Translations under genes and position numbers: made by a program
Origin: Gymnopilus junonius
Lineage: Eukaryota; Basidiomycota; Agaricomycetes; Agaricales; Galerinaceae
Reading direction: 5' to 3'
NCBI GenBank assembly: GCA_015501075.1
Contig: JADNYJ010000030.1
Coordinates: 124,001-188,000, forward strand
DNA: 64,000 bases
In this document: piece after piece, positions 1 to 11,335 of the stretch
Layout: each line of letters opens with the position of its first letter
Numbering within the stretch: position 1 is the stretch's first letter
The notes under the pieces: generated by a model
What the model saw: the letters and a program-made list of their open reading frames with translations, nothing else
The model's database searches: none
Told to the model about the DNA's origin: nothing

Positions 1-2551
1 CTCCATCCTCTTCTTCGCATGCTGCCTCTTCCTGAACGCCAACACCAAACTTGCAGCACACATCACACCCACGCCAAGTAAGCCAACCACAAACAGCTTG
101 CTTCCGGCAGCTGCATTCTTCACATTGTCATACCACGAACTCCCTGGAATGACATCGTCCTCTGCCGGCTTTTGCTCCCTGTTGCAGAAGGGAAAGCCGG
201 CGTTGAAGCATCCCCTGTCGCATGTCCATGGTCACTCGGTAAATGATCAGTAGGCTTAGCATGTTGTGTAGCAGAGGTCGCTATGGGGTCATTGATCACT
301 GGTCTAGGAGGAGCCTCGTTGGGTGGTAAAGCGTTATTCACGACGGGCTCGATATATTTAACGGCTTTTGAGGCGTCAATAGCGGAACCCCATAGAGCCA
401 TGTTCCACCCTAGGAGAGAACCATTGAATTTCCCGTCTTGCTTGTCGGTCACTTTGAGTGTCCATTCTCCGACTGGACTCTCGCCCCTGCACGCGCAAAA
501 AGAAAAGAAGAGACTATGAGTACCAATTCTTGACCAACAAAACGGAACAAAGAAAAATCGAAAGCACATACCAATGTTTGACACTCATAAACCTCCACCC
601 AGGAAATCCAGTTTCAGCATCATCGAACTGCCTTCCGGCAGCCAACACACTTTTCACCCCATTCGGGCTCACAAGCTCAACTTTCACGTCTCCTCTCCGT
701 CCATGCTCAATCCACACCCTCACATCCACATGCTCAAGTGCCTCCAAATTATTCTCCTCCATCATCGTCTTCGTAATGCTCATCTTCTCCTCTATACCAT
801 CCTTTGGTATAGGCTGGCCTCCTTCGTATTTATACTTATGGTGCGCGAGGGAAGTGAGCTTGCCGTTATTGAGAATAGCAGTTTCGGTATGGATCCATGC
901 TTGTGGCTTGACGAGTTTCCAGTTTCGAGCAGCAGATACGAATGCGTAAGCGTCGAGGGCGCCGTAACCGTATTTGTAGGAGAAGGGTCGGCCGGAAGCG
1001 GTTTTCTCCCAGTCTGGGTCGTTAGCGTTGATTTGGCGGGCTGTTTGGACGCAGAGGTGCTGGATGTCGCGCCACGTTAAATCAGGCCTATCGTAATAGC
1101 ATTGGTTAGAAAAAGTAGTACATGAAGTGATTGTTGAGAATGCTTACCTGGCTTCAAGGGCCAGAGCGACAACGCCAACAGCATTAGGAGCAGCAGCAGA
1201 TGTTCCGCCGTGGTGCTTGGTACACGCATCCTTTCCTCTGTCGCAGGTAACCTACAACAACAAAAAATTAACGAAGCTGAACCAAAAAATTCTTGCACGA
1301 GAATCAGGAAAAAAACTCACAATGTACTTCCCACTTCCCGAACTATATGCCGCAATCATATTCGCAGCGCAAGCCTCCGAATAATCAGGCCTTAGACCCT
1401 TCCAATCCACCGCAGAGACCGTAACACTATATATACTATTTGTATACCCGTCGTAATTGCACTGATCCTCAGCATAGCCTCCATTCCCGCTCGCGAAGAT
1501 GAAAATGCTGCCTTTGCCTCCTCTGCCCTCGTTAATCCCATTTACGACGGCTTTACGAACGAGATAGTTCGGACCTTCCATGGTACGGCCGTCGTCCCTG
1601 GGCCCCCAAGAGCAAGAGTAGACGCCGACGGAGTGAAAGCCGAAGTTGATGGCGGCTGCTTCGTCGACGGTGGTTATGGGCCCGCCGAGGATCCGCACGC
1701 CGGCTGCTTTGGCATCGTATGCAATGCCGACTCCGCAGACGTTGTTGCGCCGGGCGACGACCTGGCCGGCGCAGCGCGTACCGTGATTGTCGAATGCGGT
1801 AACGGGGCGAGGGAGGTCGACGTGGTCGTTGAAGTCATGAGAATTTTCTGCATCCTGTAATACGAATTTGATTAGATGATTATTCTTCTCAACAACGGAA
1901 ACCGAGGATGAAACTCACGAAAGCATCCTTCAGATCCTCACTCTCAAAATCCAGCCCGTCATCCAGAAAGGAAGTGAGCACACCCTTGCCCGTAAATCCC
2001 ATATCCCAAACAGGTGTCGTGTTCATCGAATGCTCCGGGTGTCCGTCATTCACCAAATGCCACTGTTCAGTAAACAAAGGGTCTTTCAACCCTAACCGTT
2101 TGGCAACTGCTTTGGAAGAGGCAATAGATGGAGGGGCCCGTTTGACTAACGGAGCGGGGATCTGGGGCTCGAGAAAGCTGATAGAAGAGACAACTCGTCT
2201 GGCGTATAGGCTATCTTCCGACCGGGAGATGAGAGAATTGGAGGCCCTTTCTTGCAGGCTCTTGAAAGTGGAGATGACTGGATCTTCTCGAATATCCCGT
2301 TCCAGCAGGTCAGTGGAGGGTTTAGACACACGGACGAGCCAAACATCTTTAAGCTCTCCTGCTTGTTCGACGACTTCGACACCTAAGGCATTTGCGACTT
2401 CGTCCAAATTCGCTCCGGCAGGAATATGTTCTAGTGCATAATAGTCGTGCGTATCATAATACCTCTTCGCTGGCCTTTTGCCAGCAACGTGAACTGCACA
2501 AAAATCCAAGAATAACAGCGCAACGGCCAGCAACCGAAATAACAATATCAT
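1..2551 (-). CDS. kex2: Kexin, KEX2-like proprotein convertase (3' end outside window)
   Basis: Subtilisin-family endoprotease that cleaves secretory precursors after dibasic sites in the late Golgi. The first exon (2551-1919) starts with a hydrophobic signal peptide (about residues 1-24), followed by a propeptide ending in a Lys-Arg at about 137-138, the likely autoprocessing site. The catalytic Asp lies in the DDGLD motif near residue 197. The second exon (1854-1321) carries the NHGT histidine region, SCSWGP and the oxyanion ASGNG. The third has the GGTSAAAP serine motif. The P domain follows (about 1080-380), then a low-complexity Ser/Thr/Pro stalk and a transmembrane helix near positions 120-50 with a basic cytosolic start. 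A frame change near 170-240 fits an intron rather than a break. Spacing and domain order match the kexin family. The tail continues beyond base 1. Confidence in identity is very high. Confidence 0.95.
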
Positions 2552-2794
2552 TGTCGAGCCAGCGAGCAGGGAATTTTTTTGGAGGAGAGAAAAAGAAAGG
2601 GAGGACAGTGAGAGTAGTCGAGTGCTAAGGGACGCTTGGTACTCTCAGATATTGTCCCGACACCCACGTAGAATTGTCTCCGAGTTGAATTGAGCCGGCG
2701 CGATTGCAATTGACTGAAACGAGGAACATCATGATGGCTGATGGGAAGATGATCCGTTGACAACTTGAAGCTGTGCAATATTTCGCACACGCCT

Positions 2795-3508
2795 TACTAT
2801 GATTCGTCGGGAGTTTGAAACGATGGCGAGTTTGAAACGACCCTGCTCCTGCCTCTCTACCTCACTCCTTTGCTCTAGAAAAAATCACATAAATACTAGA
2901 CCTTCTGGCCTTTAAGATGGTGTAGAAATTTTCTCAGAGAATGCTGTGGATGAGAAAGATATCGGACAGATGAGAAGTTCGTTACATCAAAACAGTCAAT
3001 GTAATGAGATCATTAGTTAGATCTAGCCAGATCCTAATGAGCGGTCATGCCAAAATTTTACAGGCAGTTTCAGTACCTTTAGGCGAGCATCCATGCCAAA
3101 TTTCATGTCAATTCTCGCAGTATTGCATTCAGAAAACCTGGAGGACCATTCAGAGTCCAATCCAGAGTGACAAACGTGATGAACATTCAAGCTCCGCTTA
3201 GACCTTCTATTTACTGTGGGCAGCACTGATGCTACTGCCAGCATGCCGTCTATTCGGCTTGTCAGCAAAACTTCAAATGAACCGTGACTGCTATGTGACT
3301 CTCGTTTCAATCTCCCCATCCTTTCACTTTTGAGACGCGGAAATGCTCCTGTTGCTTGCACTTTCAACTTTTCGTTAAAAAAACTTTACGAATCTAAAGA
3401 AAATGTAAAGTTGTACATCTCTGTAAAATTTTAGCTCTCCAGAGCATGTGTAAAATTTGATATCGATTTTTCTATGTTTCCGTTTCAAACTCCCGACGAA
3501 TCATAGTA
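2795..3508. mobile_element. MITE-like element with perfect 26-bp terminal inverted repeats and TA target duplication
   Basis: Positions 2797-2822 and 3481-3506 are perfect inverted copies of each other (outer end CTATGATTCG). Each is flanked on the outside by TA (2795-2796 and 3507-3508), the target duplication made by Tc1/mariner-type insertion. The left repeat is followed by a second, direct copy of its inner GAGTTTGAAACGA part (2828-2840). The interior is A/T-rich towards the right end and holds only a 114-codon minus-strand open frame (3367-3023) with no transposase motif that I recognise. This looks like a non-autonomous derivative. Its left end lies about 245 bp upstream of the kexin start codon. 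Confidence 0.8.
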
Positions 3509-4300
3509 CTCCTGCAGTGGTAAACGAATCTTTCACTATTGACAATGTTACGAGTAATACATAAAATACACGTTGAATACACCGAGAACATTGCATAGAA
3601 AATAGGAGCGCTGGTCCTTTTCAAGCGCGTGCAAGTAAAGAAAAACAGTTATTCACCTCTGCTTTCAAGGGAAAGGAACTGATTCTGAAGGCAGAGATAC
3701 AAAACGAACCAACAAGGAGAGGCGCATGACCTAGAATGGTAGAAGGCCTTGGTTCACGTTCAATGCGACGGCCTTCAGGAATCGGTGACTGAGGTTCACT
3801 GATTGACAACTGCTCGGGCTGTGGCTCCTGTCCTGATCCTTTTCCTGAGGAAACCAAGGCTTTTGGCTGCCTTGGTCATCAAACGAACGGCTGTCATCTT
3901 TGTTCTTTGTGTCAGGATGAGGAGGTCCAAACGAGGGTCTCCAGGTCTCGATAGTTCGTCTTGAACCTTCTTCAAACTCAGAACGATCAACGATCGTTGT
4001 ATTGCTGCCAGTGGTACTCCAAAGTGTTGCATCATTCGAATGACTTCTGGAAAGATGACCCAGCAGATGTGAAATTGCTAGCCCTTGAGGAACAGAAACC
4101 GCCCGGATCGTCGAGAAGAGTGGGCATACGGGAATTCTTGAAAACGTGCTGAATATAAAACACCGTTTACCACCAGCACCATGAAAGCACGTCAATATTG
4201 TAGTAAATCCTTATTTAGAAATGAACTCACTGAGGAACTTTCTATGCTGACGATAATGCAGAATTAGCCCAGGCAGAATCAGGCTGCACTTTCACGGCGC
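3509..4300. other. No gene assigned
   Basis: Open frames on the minus strand (4195-3731 and 4035-3796) overlap in different frames and match no family I know. They have no supporting splice pattern, so I leave them uncalled. The stretch lies between the MITE and the 3' end of the small gene that ends at 4301. Confidence 0.4.
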
Positions 4301-4806
4301 CTAGATGGAAATGTCTAAGGGCCAATGGTCTTCGTTGACGACATTATGCCAGTCGTGAAGGATTTCATGTGTCGGAAAGGTATCGTCCAAATCTTCAGGG
4401 CAATAATACATGTTAGTCAACTTAAGTGTGCCTTGGGCCAGTTACTGACTTCAGGACACATGATGCGGCTGAATAGATAAAAGACAGTATCCAGAAGATT
4501 TAGAGTGTCCTGCGTAGAATTCTTGCGAAAAGAAATTGAGTGTCGATCAAATGTGAAGAAAAGGTGAGCACCTACCTATGCAAATTTTAGATTTTCTAAC
4601 GACGTCTTCGCTAAAATAAACTTACCCGGTCTCAGAGCGTCGATTAGAAGTTCTCGCAGCGTAGACTCATGGTGAACCTCGACAAGGTAAACATTCCCAG
4701 AAAGGTGATGACATCGACGGAACAAACGGACCGTTGCTTTCAGGTTTATTTTCGACTTGGTCACCAACATCCACGGCCGCTGGTAGACATCCGAATTCTT
4801 TCCCAT
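4301..4806 (-). CDS. Unrecognised small protein, three exons
   Basis: I do not recognise the family, but the gene structure is coherent. Exons 4806-4626, 4571-4446 and 4392-4301 join in phase with GT-AG introns of 53-54 nt to give exactly 133 codons (132 aa). The protein starts MGKNSDVYQRPW, has a hydrophobic/charged middle (VRLFRRC, YLVEVHHES) and ends in an acidic, Trp/His-rich tail (EILHDWHNVVNEDHWP). No signal peptide or clear membrane segment is seen. It sits head-to-head with the EngB-like gene, and the two proposed ATGs share one CATG, so one start may be wrong. The introns and composition argue for a real gene. Confidence 0.55.
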
Positions 4807-5905
4807 GTCCCTGTTCACTCTGTTTACAAAATTCTCTTTCTCGCGTCTCCCTCAGCTGCCGACTCATAAACCGAAATTTTCTTACTCGACCAAGCAACAG
4901 CAACAGCATGATCTCTGGTCAAAACCAGAAACGGCGGACTTCGTCGCGGCCGCTAAGACGATACCTTCCATTCCAAAGTCCAAAGGCTTGCCCGAGGTTC
5001 GTTTGGTCCCGCTCGAGACTTTGAACCTTCAACTTTGCATGTTGAAAGCTAGAACGCTTGTTGACCACATTCATCTTTGCCAGATCATAGTCACAGGTCG
5101 GTGTCTCCGACTCTGGAGTCCAACCAAGGCCCTCCCTCCGACGTCCGTTTTTCCTTCTAACCCAAATCAAGCATAGGTCGCGCAAATGTAGGGAAATCTA
5201 CACTTCTTAACGCTGTGATAGGTCGGAAGTCATTGTTGAGTACGAGCAAGAAGGCTGTGAGTTCCAAGTTCCGGGCCTTCGTTTTTCGATTTGCTGTGCT
5301 CATTCTCGCTGTTATTCGTGTCCGTGCCCGCCTTTGATTGAACTTTGAAGGGACATACTCGTGCTCTTAACTTTTACCGCGTCGGTCCAGAACCAGGGAA
5401 GCTTCTTCTAGTTGATGCGCCAGGCTATGGTGCACGAGGAAGACCGGAATGGGGAGACCTATTCGATCATTATCTCAAGGCCCGACAGCAGTCAGTATCA
5501 TTATTCTTGCTGTCTTATACCGATCCAAGAATGCATCGCTCACATGCTCCTTTTTCACTTTTTTCTTTCTTTTTTCTTTCTTCGCGTATTTTTAGACTGA
5601 AGCGAGTGTACATCCTCTTCAACGCCAAACACGGCCTAAATTCCTATGACACTCAAATGCTCTCGCACCTTTCCCAATCCCTCATCACCTCACGAGGGAC
5701 GCAACCATTTACACTTCAAGCTATCATAACAAAAGTGGACACGGTTCCAGTTGATAAACTCGAATCGGCGCTGGAACAGATGAGAAAGGGTATATGGGCC
5801 GCAGCACCCCTTTGTTTGCCCCCTATCGTCACGAGTGCAGAGATGTCCCCTCCATTCGGCTTAGATGCTGTTAGAAGAAATATCGCCGAAGCGTGTGCAC
5901 TCTAG
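4805..5905 (+). CDS. EngB/YihA-type GTP-binding protein, probably mitochondrial
   Basis: TRAFAC-class GTPase of the EngB family, whose bacterial members act in large-subunit ribosome assembly; fungal homologues (MRX8-like) are mitochondrial. Exons 4805-5096, 5177-5256, 5351-5490 and 5596-5905 join in phase to 273 aa. G1 is GRANVGKST, split by intron 1. The switch region reads KKAGHTRALNF, G3 is DAPGYG followed by the family's RG(R)PEWGDLF, and G4 is TKVD in AIITKVDTVP. G5 falls near VTSAEM. The N-terminal ~70 residues are basic, Ser-rich and poor in acids (MSLFTLFTKFSFSRLPQ), as expected of a mitochondrial presequence. An upstream Met at 4734 is not in the same frame, so I use 4805. It diverges from the small gene at 4301-4806. 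Confidence 0.88.
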
Positions 5906-6203
5906 GCCAAGCACTGGAGGACCTCTTAGGGATCTGTTTTTTTTTCTGCGTGTTTAGGTTCTCCCAGGCCGAGGCTTGAGCTCGGGATTGGTATCTGCCT
6001 GGAATGGCAATCGTCGAGTTTAACTCCAGAGAATTGGTCAAGTCGCACGGCACCCGACGCCTCCCGAAGAGGACATCATTTCGCAGTCCAATGATGAATT
6101 CGAAAGGATAGCATGTGTACAAGAGATACAAACTAAAGCCTATCAAATGACCTTCTCCTTCACCTTGGGTCCTGAAGACCGCGAAAGATCGAGGGTTCAT
6201 TGT

Positions 6204-6627
6204 CTAGTTTTGAAAATCATCGTTTGGCAGTTTAACGTTCAGGACCCTGCTCGATTGGTTAGAACCCCTAATCCCGAAATCTGACTCGCCATTGGACGAT
6301 ACTAATGACAAAGCGGGCATATGCACCCAATCGTTGGCAAGATCCTGTTCTATCGAATAGGAAACATCAATGGGAGTGTTTAGGAGGATGTGCCTCTCTC
6401 CGCTGTCTATCAAAGAGACCCCTTCACGATCAATAAAATTGTTGACTAGTCGGCTATTTGGAAAATGTAGCTTTTTCGAAAATGACGGAGAATAATCATA
6501 AATATTTACCCTCGATTTTCATTGGTTTGAGGAATGGTAAATGATTAATGATGCCTGATCTTGTGTGCCTTTCGTTTTGAAGGTGCTGGAATTCCGCCGA
6601 AACAGCAGTGCGCGTATCTTCGGCCAT
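6204..6627 (-). CDS. Possible small hypothetical protein, two exons
   Basis: I do not recognise this protein. An ATG at 6627 opens 39 codons ending in KPMKIEG. A GT donor at 6509 and an AG acceptor at 6446 restore frame into DREGVSLIDSGERH and on to a stop at 6204, giving 119 aa with a 64-nt intron. Support is only the in-phase splice and protein-like composition. A further minus-strand open frame (6200-5871) and another at 7027-6818 could be additional exons of a longer gene. The 3' side abuts the end of the EngB-like gene. Confidence 0.3.
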
Positions 6628-7342
6628 GGTAAACGAGTGATAGATGAAAAGAAAATCAAGCGAGGTTAACTGTATGGTAAAAACATAGAAACCACTGCTA
6701 AAAGTCAGCATATCGGCCTGGCGACACATAATGACGAGGGCTTTACGAGATGGCTATCCTCCTCGGCATCTATCCTATTGCGGCTAAAGAGTGAATTCAA
6801 TTAGTTCCTGATAAAAGTCACCGGGGACCAGTAAGAAAGTGAGCAGCAATGTACGCACAAACATGCAGATCATCCATGGGGATAAACTGTAAGGAAACGA
6901 GGGGCCTCTGACCATGGATTTGAACAATTAGTCGTCTGGGAAATCCTTCAAATGAGACCAAGAGGAGTATCACTGCATCAGGGGAGACAGGGGGTGACTT
7001 CAATTGAATATCTTCTGGCCATATCAAAGCGACCCTTTGAGAGGTTAAAGTCTAACTCCTGAGTGCGACCCTACCATCGTAACTCCCGTCTCTAACGCCA
7101 GACGGCAAACTTGATCGAAGACTAACCGAAAGACCCGCGGAAAGAGAGAAAGAAAGGTTATTTTGCATCATATTTGAAATGTTGTGGGGCACGCTGTATC
7201 AAGGACCTCATGGGTTGAAGCAAGGTTGAAGACCCGGATGAGACACAGAATGAAGCGGTATTCATGCAGCGTTGTCAAAAGATCATCGGAATCTTATCCA
7301 GTACAACATAGAGTCAGTTAATGGTAGTCTGTACATTTAATA
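6628..7342. other. No gene assigned
   Basis: Only a 69-codon minus-strand frame (7027-6818) with a possible AG acceptor near 6879 is present. It may be an upstream exon of the hypothetical gene at 6204-6627, but I cannot establish a joined frame. Nothing else is recognisable up to the 3' end of the TMEM170-like gene. Confidence 0.4.
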
Positions 7343-8066
7343 TCAAATAAGCTCCACAATAGATGGCCATAAGCTAAGGGAAGGGAGGGAAGTTAATGGC
7401 AGGCTACAATTTGATAGAAGCTCAAAAGACCTACCTCAACATTCCGATTATGACCTGTATCATAGCAAGCAAGAAGGGTATCCATCTGGCGGAAAGCAAA
7501 ATGAGTATGAAGCTTGAGCGAGAAGCAGTACGCCACCTACGTCGACATGTGGAAATTCCCTGCCTTGTAAAGGCCGGCCACAATGAAGCCCATGATTGCC
7601 GATGCAATCACCGCGCCCGCAACGCTGAGCGTAAGGAATGTAAGGAGAACAATGAGAGCGAAAGCCACTCTTGATCGTCGTTCATTCGTTCTCGGAAGTT
7701 TGGTCGGCTGCATAGGTGGAGCATCCGTCGGAAATTGTGGAGACCTTGAGACCATTGAAGAAAGTGGGTAAGCTTCAGGAATGCTTGGTGGAATAGTAGA
7801 AGGGGGGAACGCATAGTTCCAAAATGCGTATAAACCGCAGATCAAGAATGGTGGAGTGTAGAAAATGAGAGTCCAGTAGAGTGTGAATCTAAAAATGTCT
7901 AGATGACTTTTGTTGGTCAAAACGAATATGAAGGATTCGAGTGCGACTTACCATGCGCATGTTCAAGATAGGCAGCTCCTGGTTGTATTGGCGAGTGGTG
8001 TGCAATGTCAACTATCTCCAGTGCTGGGCTATACAACGATGGCCAAGGAGGGGTGGTATTCGACAT
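7343..8066 (-). CDS. TMEM170-family integral membrane protein
   Basis: Small multi-pass membrane protein of the TMEM170 family; animal TMEM170A acts in ER shaping and nuclear-pore/NE organisation, while the fungal role is not established. Exons 8066-7952, 7898-7541, 7485-7435 and 7373-7343 join in phase to 184 aa. Seen in the protein: a short soluble N-terminus, a first membrane segment with FRFTLYWTLIFYTPP, a Pro/Ser-rich loop, a second segment (FALIVLLTFLTLSVAG), then a Gly/Ala-rich third (IMGFIVAGLYKAGNF) followed by MSTWIPFL. The last helix ends LWPSIVELI. The last two exons (51 and 31 nt) are easily missed, and without them the protein would stop right after MST. Promoter-side sequence shows nothing distinctive. 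Confidence 0.82.
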
Positions 8067-9832
8067 GAAGTAATGTAATCCCAGCCAAGTACTTAAAAGC
8101 GTCGGTCTTCGTCGTAAATCGTCGTTGTTATAGAATACTATTGCAAATCTTCATAGTTTGCGTATCCTTATCTTCATGTTGCCCGTGTACACAACTCGAA
8201 GGGCAGAGAGAGCAATAGAGGAACAGATCAAGTGCTGCAGTCGTATGGCACAATTCAAGAATCAACGCCTGGGAAAAATAGGTAACCACGTGATGTTAAG
8301 CACCGTGACTTGTCACTTGTAACTGGTTGGTGTCACCTCGGCGACCTTAATTCCCCCTGTTTGGACCGTTCCGACTACAACTGACCCTCCTTATTCCATT
8401 TCCCAAACGATTATAGTCCACTATTTTACTGATTTGTTTTTTTCCCTTTGTATTCACTGTATACATACCAGCTTCGTAAAGGTTCAACTATCTACTTATA
8501 TGGTACTTGGTATACAGTTTCTTTCCGATGTGTTACGATATGCTTCCGTATCCGAGTCGATGGTAACATCAAATACCCCGTAAGTATCCCCTTCTGTGCG
8601 AAGATGTGCTTCCGGGTCGATACTTCGAGTCTAACTTACTGAGTCTTCTCAGCTTCTTTTCGTTTCCGGCGGAGAACATCCTGGGAGAACACGAGGGGTC
8701 GATTATCGTTCAAAACGTTGAGAGACACGGTTAACAAACAGAGTTTGTCAAATTCTTGTTTTGCCGCTCGGCAAGAGGCTTCGGCGAAAACCCTGATAGG
8801 CATTAGCATATGCACTATCCATTAGATAGACCCTATTCTTTTCTATCTCAAGAGTCAAACCTCGTCAAAGGATTATCCACAACTAGCAAACAACAAGTCC
8901 ACAGTTCCCTGGAAGGATTGGGTATTTTTATCTGTCCCTTTTCATCAGTCCATGCTTGGCCATCTCGTCTTATAATATTCCATCAAATGGACATCGTGGA
9001 CTGGAGTGTGCAATCCGAGACAGCCGAGTCAGGGCATTTAACAAACTGGGCCAAGCCATCTGCACCCCATTTACTGCCTAATCAAATTCTAATAATTGAA
9101 ACCCCTCTGATTTCTATTTCATCCAATCTTATTTCGGGCAGTCCTACATGGTAGAGACGACATAAGACTGGCCCAAGTGCATATCGAGGACGATGCATGA
9201 GGCGAAGGAACCTACGACTTCCATTCGGGATAGATTTAGATCTTCTTGATGGTATCGGAAACCTTGAAGAAGGTACACAACACTTTTTATGGAAGGTATC
9301 CTGAGCGACGTGGTTTAACACCGTATGAAAATGGTCTAATGACCAAAGATGACCAACCATTCGGATATTTTCAGCTGACCGCCAGATTACCCCGTCACTC
9401 TTGTATTCCCCCGAAGTTCTCGGGGTGAAGTGGGAAGCAAACTCGAGAAAGCAAGCGCCCCACGACAACCTTACGGTCATTTAATATACATAACTTATAA
9501 CATGCTACTTTCTTCAGAACTTCAGATACTACCATTGGACCATTCGTCTTTTGAGCGACATTGGAGGCCTAAGACTTGAATGATAACAGCCAGTTGGAAT
9601 TTGGGTATGCCACAAATTTTAAATAAACCTATACAAAATATCCAAAAAAACTCTACACAAAAAAAAAGAATACCTGCGTACAGACCGAACTGAAACTTTA
9701 AATTACATGCTACTTACACAACAATATCCAATAAATTATTTACCTACAAAAGAACCGTGAGTGTCTAATTGACGCCTAAACGACGAAATTCAAGTCACAT
9801 GGAAGGTGCTGATAAGTTAACAAAATCCCGAA
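8067..9832. other. Long intergenic stretch, no gene supported
   Basis: The divergent-to-tandem gap between the TMEM170-like gene and the TEA-factor 3' end. A 132-codon minus-strand frame (9480-9082) and a 114-codon plus-strand frame (8810-9154) overlap each other and lack splice support or family resemblance. 9600-9800 is A/T-rich and may be the 3' UTR/terminator of the TEA gene. Confidence 0.4.
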
Positions 9833-11335
9833 TCAAATCGTACATGTGGTGTTGCAAGGCTCAGAAGTAAGTCGGAAGGGAGTTGAGTTCATGACCCAGG
9901 TAGAGTAATTCATGGTCCATGGGGTGCGGAAAGAACATGGATTAGGGATCTGCGCGGGGTGCGCCAAAGGGGCGTCATTGAAATATAAGGTGGAAGGCGA
10001 ATCAGAGAGCGGCGTGGGGTAATGAAAATGGAGAGGAGCATGTACGTTGGTGTGCAATGAGAGTCCATCGAAATAAGGCGGCGGTGGAGGAAGGTCTGGT
10101 GCTACATACATGGGAGGGATAAAGCCGTGTTCCATGGTGTAATGGATGGAAAAGAGCGGAAGGTCGCTTTGGGCTGTATCATTGGAAATAGGGTATATTT
10201 TTTGCGTAATAGTATATGACCGATAATCTGTAAAAACGAAAGAATTAGAACGGACTCGGTCTACGGTTGAGAAATCAATCCTTACTTTCAGGACTGCTTG
10301 TGATTACAGCCCAAAAATCAGGGAGCAATGGCATGGATAATGCAAAAGATTCAGATCCCAAACGACGGCGTTCCAGAAGGACAAGCCTTGAATAGACCAG
10401 CTCGCCATCCCTGCCGACTTCAGTGATGCATTGGTAATGACCATCTGGGAGAAACCGTTGAGAGCTGAAATTGACGACCGGTGTACATTGAGAAATAGCC
10501 CGGGCTGTTCGAACCTCGGCGCGACGGGTGAAAGTATGATATGGAGAATCAGGAGAGGAAATATAGTCGGTTAGAGCATGTTCGTCAAGATCGAGAGTAA
10601 AGGATGGGCCAGCATTGGGGGAAGGGGCGCAGAAATCAAACTCGAATAGAGTGAGAGAAACATCTAAAACAGTTCGAAAGGAATAGACGGGTAATGAAGT
10701 TGATGACGACGACGAGGTGCCCTGAGAAAAGTCGGAGGATGACACCGAGGAGAATCGTGACAACGCCCTGTTATCAAGAGAAGGGGGGACGGAGTGCTTA
10801 GAAAGGCTCCATTCGCCAACAGTTGTGAAGGGCGATGTCGAGGAAGAATTTGCGCTATCATGGATCACCTGCTGGTCTCCAAAATCTTTGCTCTGAATGA
10901 GATGAAGCACTGCGACGTAGAGGGTTTCAATTGGTTGCCATCAATCAATGGCAGTGACGACAAACCTTTTGGGTCGGGACAGGTCTCGCGTAGCTGCTGT
11001 AAGCGGCTTCCCACCTGCTTCGGCGTGCGTTTTATCCCTGTCTGCTCCTCGATCCGTTGGGAGATCCATTTATTTCGACGGGGAAATCTTTGTAAAGAGC
11101 GCGGATCCTTCGTTGACGTAGGCCTGTAAGCTGCAAGAGCTGCTCATGGTTAATAAAGGATAATTATATAGAGACCAAACTTGAGCTTACCTTCGAGGAG
11201 AGCTTTCTCGAGATGTTCTGGCCAAACTTTCTCTCTTGACTTCAAGAGCTTGTTCGTCCTCCGCCCAATGTTGAAGGCCGGGCTGCCAAGGCGCATCGGA
11301 GGCTGCGAATTGCGAGGGGTTCTCCAAACAGGCAT
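9833..11335 (-). CDS. TEA/ATTS-domain transcription factor
   Basis: DNA-binding regulator of the TEA/ATTS family (fungal AbaA/Tec1, animal TEAD). Exons 11335-11191, 11130-10966, 10909-10286 and 10227-9833 join in phase to 442 aa. The TEA domain lies at about residues 36-100 and is split by intron 1: VWPEHLEKALLEAYRP, then RSLQRFPRRNKWIS, then the recognition-helix region KRTPKQVGSRLQQLRET. All three helices and the VGSRLQQL signature are present. The rest has a Ser-rich linker, a central folded-looking stretch (VLDVSLTLFEFDF, YQCITEVGRDGELVYSRLVLLERR) and a Pro/His-rich tail. The central region may correspond to a co-activator-binding domain, which is inference. In ascomycetes such factors control conidiation, filamentation and mating; the role here is unknown. 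Confidence 0.88.

Noticed and set aside
120..250. Frame change near the C-terminus of kexin
   Set aside because: A GT donor near 228 and an AG acceptor near 155 join the stalk to the transmembrane segment in frame, so an intron explains it better than a frameshift.
3023..3367. 114-codon frame inside the MITE as a transposase remnant
   Set aside because: No DDE/D spacing, helix-turn-helix or other transposase motif could be seen.
3731..4195. 154-codon minus-strand frame as a gene
   Set aside because: It overlaps a second open frame on the same strand, matches no family and shows no splice structure.
9082..9480. 132-codon minus-strand frame
   Set aside because: No family resemblance; composition is not protein-like; opposite frames are equally open.
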